DNA of 64,000 nucleotides from positions 1 to 64,000 of the forward strand of contig NZ_JABBPE010000001.1 in assembly GCF_012927455.1 (NCBI RefSeq), written 5' to 3'. Made by a program: the position numbers and the translations under genes. This document shows positions 56,601 through 64,000 of this stretch, one piece after another (position 1 is the stretch's first letter; each line of letters begins with the position of its first letter). The stretch comes from Polaromonas sp. Its GTDB lineage: Bacteria; Pseudomonadota; Gammaproteobacteria; Burkholderiales; Burkholderiaceae_C. The notes beneath the pieces are model-generated. The model searched no databases and was not told the origin of the DNA. It saw only the letters and a program-made list of their open reading frames with translations.

Positions 56601-57773
56601 TCAAGCCGCCAGCTGACCCAAAATTCCAGCAACCTGCCTCTCTCCCAATGCGATATCCACCATCATCTCGGTCGCCAACGCGCCAAGCTCCAGCCGCAAC
56701 GCATCGACCGACAAGGCCGCCGGCACCAGCAAGTGCGCGTCGATCTTGAAGTGCTTGCCGGACACGCCGTTATGGACGATTTCGGTGTGCATGTTTTCTA
56801 TGCTGATGCTGCGCTCGGCCAGTATCTTGGTCAGGCTGCTGACGATTCCGACCCGGTCTGAGCCGACCAGTTTTAGCTCGACGCTGCGCAACGACGTGGG
56901 CACTGCCGCGTCGTCGCTCTTGGCAACGACGACCTGCAAGCTGCTGGAATGCAGGCTGCGCAGCGCGGCTGCCAGGGCGTCGGCGTTTTGGCGCGGCACT
57001 TCGAAATGCACCATGCCGGCAAATTCACTGGCCAGCTTGGTCATGCGGCTGGCGGACCAGTTGGCGCCAAAGCGCTCTGCCCGCTCGGCCAGAGAACTCA
57101 CGATGCCGTGCCGGTCTGCGCCGACGATGGAGACGACCAGCGAGGTGTTCGCCGACGACACCTCCTCGGTCAGCACGACCGCCTTGCGAATCATGGGAGC
57201 CCGGGTGGCGAAGTTGGGGTCTTGCGGGCAGGCAGGAACGGCGCCTTGCAAGCGGGCGTCATGAACAACTTTTCTCAACAGGGCCAAGCCCATAGGCGCC
57301 AAAGCGCGCTCCCACAAGTCGCGCGCGGTCTCGCCCTTTTTGACAAAGCACCAGTCCTGCGCGGCGATGGCGCCCGCGTCCCAGCCGTCGGCCAGGTGAT
57401 AGATCGAACCACCCGCGATCGGGTCGCCTTCCAGAATCGTCCATTCGACGGCGGCAATGCCGCGGTGCCGCGGCAACAGCGAGGGGTGATAGCCGATGCC
57501 GCCCAGACGCGAACGCGCAAGCGCCTCGTCGCTCACGCGTGCGTGCGTGTGCGCGGCAATGATGAGATCGGTGCCCTCGGCAATGGCGTGGCCCGGCACG
57601 ATGCGGGGGTTGTCAAGCACATGCACCGCAACGCCGGCCCCTCGCGCGGCCAGCGCCAGCCGGTCATCGGCGGCAGGGGCGACGATGCTGGTGAACTCGA
57701 CTCCTTCCTCATGACGCAGCGCCTCGAACACCGAGGCAGCGAAAAAACGGGATCCGACCAAAGCGCATTTCAT
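56601..57773 (-). CDS. formyltransferase-like domain fused to two ACT domains
   Basis: This encodes 390 residues. Residues 1-190 have the formyltransferase fold (IGYHPSLLPRHRGIAAVEW, LADGWDAGAIAAQ). The His (H96) and Asp (D132) of the catalytic triad are kept, but the Asn two residues before the His is Gly94. Two ACT domains follow (about 210-285 and 295-370): VVSIVGADRHGIVSSLAERA and KLVGSDRVGIVSSLTKILAE, like GcvR or PurU. It may bind glycine or folate and regulate rather than catalyse. Adjacent to a class V aminotransferase, which supports a glycine/serine link. Confidence 0.8.
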   Translation of the reverse strand: MKCALVGSRFFAASVFEALRHEEGVEFTSIVAPAADDRLALAARGAGVAVHVLDNPRIVPGHAIAEGTDLIIAAHTHARVSDEALARSRLGGIGYHPSLLPRHRGIAAVEWTILEGDPIAGGSIYHLADGWDAGAIAAQDWCFVKKGETARDLWERALAPMGLALLRKVVHDARLQGAVPACPQDPNFATRAPMIRKAVVLTEEVSSANTSLVVSIVGADRHGIVSSLAERAERFGANWSASRMTKLASEFAGMVHFEVPRQNADALAAALRSLHSSSLQVVVAKSDDAAVPTSLRSVELKLVGSDRVGIVSSLTKILAERSISIENMHTEIVHNGVSGKHFKIDAHLLVPAALSVDALRLELGALATEMMVDIALGERQVAGILGQLAA

Positions 57774-57886
57774 TTGGACATCTCTTTATTCAAGAATGGG
57801 AAAGTGGGGCCTCCTTGCATCGGCGCCCCTTCAAGCCAATCAGGTGACGAATACTGCCCGTCTACCTCTGGAAGAGGAAAAGACGC

Positions 57887-59047
57887 TCAGCCCCCAACCG
57901 TTTCAGCAACAGGCGCGACCAAGCCGATACGATCGAGCGCCGCCGCTAACTGCGCCACCGCGCGGTCCACGTTGTGCCACTTCTCCAGCCCGAACAGGCC
58001 GACGCGAAAGCTCTTGAAGTCAGCGCCTTCATCGCACTGCAGCGGGACGCCGGCGGCGGTCTGCAAACCCTGGTCCAGAAACTTGCGGCTGGACTGGATC
58101 TCGGGGTCAGTGGTGTAGCTGACCACCACGCCTGGCGCCTTGAAGCCTTCGGCCGCAACGCTCGGCAGGCCACGGCTTTCAAACAGCGCGCGCACCTTCT
58201 TGCCCAGTTCTTCCTGTTCGACGCGCACCTTGGCAAAGCCATAGGCTTGCGTTTCCTTCATAACGGCCGACAAGCGTGTGAGGGCGTCGGTGGGCAGGGT
58301 GGCGTGGTAGGCGTGGCCTCCCTTTTCGTAGGCCTCCATGATCTGCAGCCACTTTTTCAGGTCGCAGGAAAAGCTGGAGCTGGTGGTGGTTTCAATGGCG
58401 GCGCGGGCGCGCTCGCTGAGCATGACCATGGCGCAGCACGGTGAGCTACTCCAGCCTTTTTGCGGCGCAGAAATCAGCACGTCAACGCCGGTGGCTTTCA
58501 TGTCCACCCACATCGCGCCAGATGCGATGCAGTCGAGCACGAACAGGCCCCCCACGGCATGCGCCGCGTCGGCCACGGCGCGCAGGTAGCTGTCGGGCAG
58601 CATCATGCCGGAAGAGGTTTCAACATGCGGGGCAAAAACCAACGCGGGCTTTTCTTTGGCTATGGACGCCTGCACTTCGGCAATCGGCGCGGGTACCCAA
58701 GGCGCCTGCTCGCCCGGCCCAGTCTTGCGGGCCTTGAGCACGGTGTGCGACGCGGGGATTTGCCCCATGTCGAAGATCTGCGTCCAGCGGTAACTGAACC
58801 AGCCGTTGCGTAAAACCAGCACATGTTTGCCGGCGGCGAACTGGCGCGCCACCGCTTCCATGCCGTAGGTGCCACTGCCGGGCACCAGCGCCGCAGAATG
58901 CGCGTTGTACACCTGCTTCAAAATGCTGGAAATATCGGTCATCACGCCCTGAAAGCTGCGCGACATGTGGTTGAGCGAGCGGTCGGTGTACACCACCGAA
59001 AATTCAAGCAGGCCGTCAGGGTCAACGTTGGGCAGTAATCCGGGCAT
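57887..59047 (-). CDS. class V aminotransferase (serine/alanine-glyoxylate type)
   Basis: This encodes 386 residues of the fold-type I PLP enzymes. PLP Lys197 is in LISAPQKGWSSSPCCAMVML; ALVPGSGTYGMEAVARQF near residue 53 is the phosphate-binding region. Such enzymes move amino groups from Ala or Ser to glyoxylate to form glycine. It lies 113 bp before the formyltransferase-ACT gene in the same direction. Substrate not certain. Confidence 0.88.
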   Translation of the reverse strand: MPGLLPNVDPDGLLEFSVVYTDRSLNHMSRSFQGVMTDISSILKQVYNAHSAALVPGSGTYGMEAVARQFAAGKHVLVLRNGWFSYRWTQIFDMGQIPASHTVLKARKTGPGEQAPWVPAPIAEVQASIAKEKPALVFAPHVETSSGMMLPDSYLRAVADAAHAVGGLFVLDCIASGAMWVDMKATGVDVLISAPQKGWSSSPCCAMVMLSERARAAIETTTSSSFSCDLKKWLQIMEAYEKGGHAYHATLPTDALTRLSAVMKETQAYGFAKVRVEQEELGKKVRALFESRGLPSVAAEGFKAPGVVVSYTTDPEIQSSRKFLDQGLQTAAGVPLQCDEGADFKSFRVGLFGLEKWHNVDRAVAQLAAALDRIGLVAPVAETVGG

Positions 59048-59173
59048 GGTGTGGTCTCGCTTTAGTTGTAAAAAAATGGCATTGGCAGCTTAGCACGCCG
59101 TGCGCCGGCCGTGGGGTCGCAGACCGACGCGGATCTCCAAGCGCCGTGCATGGGGGCTCAATAAGTAAAGGTA

Positions 59174-59865
59174 TCAAGGCGTCAGAAACTCAGCCCCCAA
59201 GTGGCCGACCTTGACATAAATGAGCGCGCCCTCTGCGCCGTGAAGGGGGCATGCTGGCTCCGGCGCGGGCTGCGCAGCCAGCTTAATTCGGGGTAGTCGC
59301 CCGCGTCATCGCGGAACAGGCCCTGGAGCACCAGAATCTCCTCGCCCCCGGGATGCGTGTGCGCCTTGAAGCGGGTGTCGGGCGCCCATCGCACCAAGGC
59401 CGTGCTGACGCCGTCGTGTTCGTGCAGCGGCATCACCGACAGGCCGGGCACCAGCCCCTGCCGCCAGAGCTCGGTACGGGTGTCTATGCGAACCGGCTCT
59501 ACATCTTGCGCGGCAAACTGCCAAAGCTTGACGAAAAGCACGCAGCCTTCGCGCGAGAACGGCGCGTGGGAAGACCCCGGCGGGTTGCGCAAGTAGCTGC
59601 CGGCGGGATAGTTGCCTTGCTCGTCTGAAAACACACCCTCCAACACCAAAATTTCTTCACCACCGCCGTGAACATGTCTGGCAAAGCTGGAGCCCGGCTG
59701 GTAGCGCACGAGGCTGGTGGCGCGCGCCACTTCGCCGCCGACGCGGTCCAGCATGCGGCGATCGACGCCCGGTAGCGGCGACGGCGACCATTCGGCGTTG
59801 GCCGCGTGAGAGACGACGCGTTGCGCTAAGTCGTCATTCAGGTTTGGGGTAGGGGCGGCTGGCAT
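59174..59865 (-). CDS. ChrR-like double cupin protein, C-terminus frameshifted
   Basis: Two cupin modules lie at about 50-105 (HVHGGGEEILVLEGVF, GSYLRNPPGSSHAPF) and 150-205 (FKAHTHPGGEEILVLQGLF). In frame it ends at 59182 with SQHAPFTAQRARSF. One extra G near 59232 would instead give FTGAEGALIYVKVGHLGAEF and stop at 59174, the family ending. So it likely carries a small frameshift or a sequencing error. ChrR-type cupins bind Zn or other metal; function unknown. Confidence 0.78.
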
Positions 59866-59988
59866 CCTGGAATTTTAGGACTGGCGCCGGGATTTGGTGC
59901 GGTGGATTAAAGGCAACCTATGTGCAGCCACGGCGACTCGCTCAGCTGAAGCGCTATCTCAAGGGTGACGGGGCTCCGTCCACCAGCC

Positions 59989-60426
59989 TCAGCGCACCGG
60001 TTCAAGAAATGGCGTGTCAACTTCGCTCACATAAAAGATCACCACGCGCAGCGGGTCTGTGGCGCTTTTGTTGTAGCCCGTCATTTTGACGTTGGGTGGT
60101 TCGACGAAAGCCTGACCGGCACTGACGACGACAGGTGCCCTGCCGTCCAGGTCGAGCGTGAACTGGCCTTCGAGGACATACACCGTCACAGGGGAGCGGT
60201 GGGTGTGAAAGACAGTCTTGTCACCGGGCTTGAAAGCTGCAGTCAACACCCTGACCTCCTGCGTGTCGCCCTTTGGCATTTGCAAAACGCTTTCCCTCAA
60301 AACGAGCTTGGGGGCGGCAAGGCCTGGCGCCTGGGCATGAGCCGCAGGCGCAAAAGAAAAGACGCCTATCAGCAAGACCAGACAGACCCACCGCAAGCCA
60401 GCTGCTGTTTCATTGGGGTGGTTCAT
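59989..60426 (-). CDS. exported single-cupin protein
   Basis: This encodes 145 residues from ATG 60426. Signal peptide VCLVLLIGVFSFAPAAHAQA. One cupin module: KTVFHTHRSPVTVYVLEGQF with metal His, then VSAGQAFVEPP. Periplasmic, small-molecule or metal binding; no known substrate. It lies between the ChrR-like gene and the HAD gene, same direction, with 120-bp and 220-bp gaps that hold no gene. Confidence 0.8.
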   Translation of the reverse strand: MNHPNETAAGLRWVCLVLLIGVFSFAPAAHAQAPGLAAPKLVLRESVLQMPKGDTQEVRVLTAAFKPGDKTVFHTHRSPVTVYVLEGQFTLDLDGRAPVVVSAGQAFVEPPNVKMTGYNKSATDPLRVVIFYVSEVDTPFLEPVR

Positions 60427-60647
60427 AAGAAGACCTTTCAAGAACGGTGGATGTCTGAACAGTTTAAGCACAACCCATGCGCTTCACCAGCTCCAAATTT
60501 GAATAGTTGCGCCGCAACGCGCGGGGCACGCGTTCGACCGGGCGCACAGACTATTCTGACTGTTGCGGCGCTGCCAACGGCGTTGGGGGATGCCGAGTCT
60601 GATCTGCCGCAGTCGCCGCGCCCCACCTTGCCGGGTGATTCAGCGCG

Positions 60648-61310
60648 TCAATGCGGCACAGCTGCCCCGACCAGTTTTGCCAGCGCTGCCATGTCGGCGA
60701 AAACAATGACAGCGCCAGCCCGCCGCAACGCCTCTGGCGCATCGTGCCCGGCCTGCGGCGGGCTGTAGCCAAACACCGTCGCCCCCGCCGCCACGCCAGC
60801 CGCAACCCCGGTCACAGTGTCTTCGACCACCGCGCAGCGCGCAGGCTGGATGCCGAGAGCCGCTGCTGCGGCCAGGTACACGTCTGGGAAAGGCTTGGAG
60901 CGCGGCATCTCATGGCCGCTGAAAATCCGGCCCTTGAAATAAGGCATGAGCCCGCACTTCTGCAGCTGCAGTTCGACCTTGAAGCGGTCGGCGCCGGATG
61001 CGCAGGCGATGCGGCTTTCAAACACCGCGTGAATTTTCGCCACCGCTTTGACGGCACCGGGAATCGGTTTCAAGTCACGCGTCAAGCCGGCGTTGCGGCG
61101 CTCGCGAAAGCGCACCATCCAGTCTTCGGTCAGGGGCTGGCCAGTGTGGGCCTCGATCAGCGCGGTTTCGTCCTTTACCGCCTTGCCGATGAAGCGCTGC
61201 ATGCATTCCAGCGGACTGAGTGTCCAGCCGCGCTCTTCCAGCATGTCGCGCAGCACACCATTGGTGATGGGTTCGCTGTCCACCAGCACGCCGTCACAGT
61301 CAAACAACAC
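60648..61310 (-). CDS. HAD-family phosphatase
   Basis: At least 220 residues from GTG 61310. Motif I LFDCDGVLVDSE (nucleophile Asp), motif II SGADRFKVE-type region (ACASGADRF), motif III Lys in SKPFPDVYLAA, motif IV VVEDTVTGV. It should hydrolyse sugar phosphates or phosphoglycolate. The family start is usually one KFDAV longer. That segment is present but preceded by CTG (61325) with GAGGAAG before it, so a CTG start is possible. A degraded copy of the 5' part lies at 48492. Confidence 0.88.
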   Translation of the reverse strand: MLFDCDGVLVDSEPITNGVLRDMLEERGWTLSPLECMQRFIGKAVKDETALIEAHTGQPLTEDWMVRFRERRNAGLTRDLKPIPGAVKAVAKIHAVFESRIACASGADRFKVELQLQKCGLMPYFKGRIFSGHEMPRSKPFPDVYLAAAAALGIQPARCAVVEDTVTGVAAGVAAGATVFGYSPPQAGHDAPEALRRAGAVIVFADMAALAKLVGAAVPH

Positions 61311-61341
61311 AGCATCGAACTTCAGAATAACTTCCTCATAT

Positions 61342-61401
61342 GCTATCTATTTAATAGCTGCTCGCGCCCGTTTTTATTGGGCTAGAGGCCTATTTAATGC
61401 C
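61342..61401 (+). repeat. Comamonad-type palindromic repeat, copy 7 (complete)
   Basis: GCTATCTATTTAATAGC, then TGCTCGCGCCCGT, then GGGCTAGAGGCC and TATTTAATGCC, 60 bp. It ends one base before the tctC stop codon (61402-61404, minus) and starts 17 bp upstream of the HAD gene's CTG. It is therefore the whole intergenic region between tctC and the HAD gene. Confidence 0.85.
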
Positions 61402-62370
61402 TTATTGGGGTTCAATCTTCGCGTCGCGAATCGCCTTGGCCCATTTGGCCGTCTCCGCCTTGCTGCGCTGGGCCAGGGCTTCGGGCGAACCGGGCTCGAC
61501 CACGAAACCGATCGGCGCAAATTTTTCCTGCAGGTCTTTGCTATTGGCGGCAGCGTTGATGGCCTGGTTGAGTTTGGCAACGATCTCGGGCGGCGTGCCG
61601 GCCGGTGCAAACATGGCGAAGTAGGCAATGAGTTCGTAGTCTTTCAGGCCCAGCGCTTCATTGACCGTCGGCAAGTCGGGAATGGCGGCTGAGCGTTTGA
61701 TCGAGGTGACGGCCAGGCCGCGTATCTTGCCGCCTTTGACCTGGGGCAAGGTCACCGCAAAGTCTGCGCTGAACATCATCACCTGGCCACCGATCAGGTC
61801 CGTCATGGCGGCCGGGCCGCTTTTGTAAGGCACGTTGGTCATCTGGACGCCCGCCATGCTGGCCAGCACCTCAGAAGACACCAGTTGCGAGGTGCTGGCG
61901 CTGGCAAAGGTGACGTTGCCCGGCTTGGCTTTGGCCAAGTCGACAAACTCGCGCAGGTTTTTGGCCGGCACGTCGTTGTTGACGGCGATGATTAGCGGGA
62001 CCGAGCCCAGGTAACCCAACGGCGCGAAGGCGCTGTCCTGGTCGTAGGGGAGCTTTTTCATCAGGCTTTTCAGGGCCGCGTTGGTGCTGTTGGTGCCGAT
62101 CAAAATCGTGTAGCCGTCGGGCGCCGACTTGGCGACTGCATCGGCGCCCAGCATGCCGTTGACACCGGCCTTATTTTCGACCACGACGACCTGACCCAGC
62201 GTTTCGGACATTTTGGCCGCGAAGGCGCGCCCGATCTGGTCGGTAGCGCTGCCTGCGGCAAAGGGCACGATGGCCTTGATGGGCTTGGCCGGATACGACT
62301 GGGCCAGGGCGGCAGCGCTGCAGAGCACGGCGCCGCACAGGGTTGCCAAGGAGCGAAGAATAAGGCGCAT
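61402..62370 (-). CDS. TctC/Bug-family periplasmic binding protein
   Basis: This encodes 322 residues from ATG 62370. Signal peptide with LATLCGAVLCSAAALA-QS, then YPAKPIKAIVPFAAGSATDQ and MLGADAVAKSAPDGYTILIG, the Bug signature. It binds an organic acid in the periplasm for a tripartite transporter, though no TctA/TctB genes are here. Burkholderiales encode many such orphans. It follows AtuA-like genes, probably co-transcribed. Confidence 0.92.
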   Translation of the reverse strand: MRLILRSLATLCGAVLCSAAALAQSYPAKPIKAIVPFAAGSATDQIGRAFAAKMSETLGQVVVVENKAGVNGMLGADAVAKSAPDGYTILIGTNSTNAALKSLMKKLPYDQDSAFAPLGYLGSVPLIIAVNNDVPAKNLREFVDLAKAKPGNVTFASASTSQLVSSEVLASMAGVQMTNVPYKSGPAAMTDLIGGQVMMFSADFAVTLPQVKGGKIRGLAVTSIKRSAAIPDLPTVNEALGLKDYELIAYFAMFAPAGTPPEIVAKLNQAINAAANSKDLQEKFAPIGFVVEPGSPEALAQRSKAETAKWAKAIRDAKIEPQ

Positions 62371-62402
62371 GGATGTCTCCTGAAAAATGTTGTCGAGCAA
62401 GT

Positions 62403-62723
62403 TTAGGGCATCTCATCCAGCAAAACGTCAAGAATGGCGGCGCTCAAGGTCTTGCCGTGCGCATCAAGCGCCAGCGAACGGGTTACGCCGCCGCCCAGCG
62501 CTTCGTTCATGACGAAATGCACAGCGCCCAGATGCGGCAGCGTGTAGCGCTGAACCGCACCGCAGACGATGCCTTCGTAATGGGCCCGCACGCGCTCGGC
62601 TGTCAGCACGCGTTCGAGCAGCGGGTAGTCGGCGAGGTCGCGCGCAATCACGCTGAGCGTGGCGCGGTTGCCCTTGTCGCCTGATCGGGCCAATGCAATG
62701 TCGCGCACTTTTCGCACCGTCAT
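62403..62723 (-). CDS. AtuA-related small protein
   Basis: This encodes 106 residues, KVRDIALARSGDKGNRATLS at the start and YTLPHLGAVHFVMNEALGGG in the middle. It corresponds to the C-terminal domain of AtuA, here a separate gene 2 bp after the large one. AtuA is required for acyclic terpene use, in a CoA pathway of unknown chemistry. The two products likely act as subunits. Confidence 0.85.
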   Translation of the reverse strand: MTVRKVRDIALARSGDKGNRATLSVIARDLADYPLLERVLTAERVRAHYEGIVCGAVQRYTLPHLGAVHFVMNEALGGGVTRSLALDAHGKTLSAAILDVLLDEMP

Positions 62724-62725
62724 TT

Positions 62726-64000
62726 CTACAACTCCAATATCTGCAATGCAGGTCGAACGGCTTCGCGGGGGATCAGCGCCGAGGCGGCCGCAATGACTTC
62801 ACGTACCGATTGGGTCACGCCACCACCGCCCGCCGGGCCGTTGAGATAGAGCGCTTCCACTTCCTGGCCCACCTGCTCGGCCTGGGCATGTGTGGCGCAG
62901 CGCACGGCGAGCCGGACGCGCACTTCGTAAGGCTCTTGAAAATTGTCCAACGAGGGGCCCAGCGCTGGCCCGTGCATGGCATTGACGCCGATCAGTTCGC
63001 TGCGATGCTCCAGCGCATCAAGTCCGAGCTTTTGCAGCCGCCGCTCCAGCACAGCAAGGGCCATCTCGCCGCGGGCTCTGGCACCGGGGCCGGCGTACGA
63101 GATCTGGCCCTCGCCGATAAAACCGTCCCGGTAGCCCAGCGTGACTTTCAGCTGGTCGGGCCGGGCATGGCCGCTGGCACCGGCTACCTGCACGCGATCC
63201 AGGCCAAGCTCTTTGATCTGCACGCCGGAAAAGTCGGCCACCACATCGGGCTGCAGGTAGCGCGCGGGGTTTTCCAGTTCATACAGCAGCTGGGCGGTGC
63301 AGGTGAGGCGGTCTACCCGCCCGCCCGTGCCCGGCAGCTTGGTGATGACGGCGCTGCCGCCCTCCTGCACCTCAGCCAGCGGAAAGCCGATGTCGTGCAG
63401 CCCGGGCACATCAAAATAACCTGGATCGGCAATGTAGCCGCCGCTGACCTGGGCCGCGCATTCAAGCAGATGACCCACCAAAATGCCTTGCCCCATGCGC
63501 GGCCAGTCATCGGCCTTCCAGCCGAAGTGGTGCATGAGGGGCGCCAAAAACAGCGCCGGGTCAGCCACCCGCCCGGCGATCACCACATCGGCACCGGCGC
63601 TTAGTGCAGGCAGCAGCGCGTCGGCGCCCAGGTAGGCATTGGCCGATACCAAATGACCGTCCAGGCTGCGCACGGTTTGGTCGGAGTCGAGCAGGCGTGC
63701 ATCATTGGCAAGCATCCAGGGCAACACGTCATCGCCGGTGACCACGGCCACGCGCAGGCGCGGCAACCCAAGCTCGCGCGCGACCTGCAACACCGCCTGG
63801 CCAGCGGCCAGCGGGTTGGCCGCGCCCATGTTGGTGATGAGGGTGACGCCCTGCCTGACGCAGGCGGGCAGCACTGCCTGCATGCGTGCCTTTAGCAAAA
63901 GATCGTAGCCCTGCTGCGGGTCACGGCTGCGCCGCAGTTGCGCCAGGGCAATGGTGCGTTCAGCCAGGCATTCAAACACCAGCGCATCCAGCTCGCCGCG
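62726..64000 (-). CDS. AtuA-family (DUF1446) acyl-CoA pathway protein, 5' end outside window
   Basis: At least 424 residues; the frame continues past 64000 (residues GELDALVFECLAERTIALA), so the N-terminus is missing. TLITNMGAANPLAAGQAVLQ and AYLGADALLPALSAGADVVI fit AtuA, as does CAAQVSGGYIADPGYFDVPG. Its role is by family: acyclic terpenoid or similar acid catabolism. It is first in the minus run AtuA-like large, AtuA-like small, TctC. Confidence 0.88.
   Translation of the reverse strand, partial: RGELDALVFECLAERTIALAQLRRSRDPQQGYDLLLKARMQAVLPACVRQGVTLITNMGAANPLAAGQAVLQVARELGLPRLRVAVVTGDDVLPWMLANDARLLDSDQTVRSLDGHLVSANAYLGADALLPALSAGADVVIAGRVADPALFLAPLMHHFGWKADDWPRMGQGILVGHLLECAAQVSGGYIADPGYFDVPGLHDIGFPLAEVQEGGSAVITKLPGTGGRVDRLTCTAQLLYELENPARYLQPDVVADFSGVQIKELGLDRVQVAGASGHARPDQLKVTLGYRDGFIGEGQISYAGPGARARGEMALAVLERRLQKLGLDALEHRSELIGVNAMHGPALGPSLDNFQEPYEVRVRLAVRCATHAQAEQVGQEVEALYLNGPAGGGGVTQSVREVIAAASALIPREAVRPALQILEL

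Overview
The window reads as a chromosomal segment of a GC-rich betaproteobacterium of the Burkholderiales, most likely Comamonadaceae (Polaromonas/Rhodoferax-like). This rests on the gene order ispB <- / rplU-rpmA-obgE-proB / CNP1-like-rppH <- / proS-lytic transglycosylase, the block dciA / M23-secA-argJ-DUF815-mutT, a Bug-family (TctC) binding protein, and a leucine/isovalerate-type carboxylase cluster. The genus is inferred from protein character and synteny only.

Layout. 1-9392 is accessory DNA ending at a tRNA-Pro(CGG) gene. It holds the 3' end of an IS3-family element, three minus-strand genes whose stop codons lie in GTTAGGC-type motifs (a gene-cassette-like array: GNAT, VOC, ankyrin protein), a gene-poor stretch, a pair of secreted proteins (one DUF2145), a gamma-glutamylcyclotransferase-like gene, a CaiB-type CoA-transferase, and decayed genes (histidine kinase, metallophosphoesterase, tyrosine integrase). 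9393-25709 is conserved housekeeping. 25822-33000 carries an MHS-type transporter, the acetate permease pair yjcH-actP, an EF-hand protein, and a DnaQ-like exonuclease overlapping a cNMP/CBS/DUF294 protein. 33071-47026 has an HCCA isomerase-like gene, a YbaK-DUF1289 fusion, HMG-CoA lyase, a 2-hydroxyacid dehydrogenase, a coupled phosphatase / kinase-USP pair, and mccA / DUF4126 / enoyl-CoA hydratase / mccB / acyl-CoA synthetase with a divergent AraC regulator. 47072-52062 is a second accessory patch: merR/merTP plus a GDCCVxC gene without merA, degraded copies of two other loci in this window, and an OsmC-YcaO gene lying between two integrase remnants. 52143-64000 is catabolic and stress metabolism: an extradiol dioxygenase-like gene, an F420-reductase-like gene with a divergent LysR regulator, an orphan HigA-like antitoxin, a formyltransferase-ACT-ACT protein beside a class V aminotransferase, cupins, a HAD phosphatase, TctC and AtuA-like genes.

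The most unusual signal is a family of roughly 60-bp, partly palindromic repeats (eight copies or partial copies). Several touch stop codons. Two lie in frame inside protein-coding genes: one is the linker of the YbaK-DUF1289 protein, and one lies inside the methylcrotonyl-CoA carboxylase beta subunit. They are read in opposite orientations relative to the element. This resembles the in-frame palindromic elements known from Rickettsia. I know of no description of it in this lineage.
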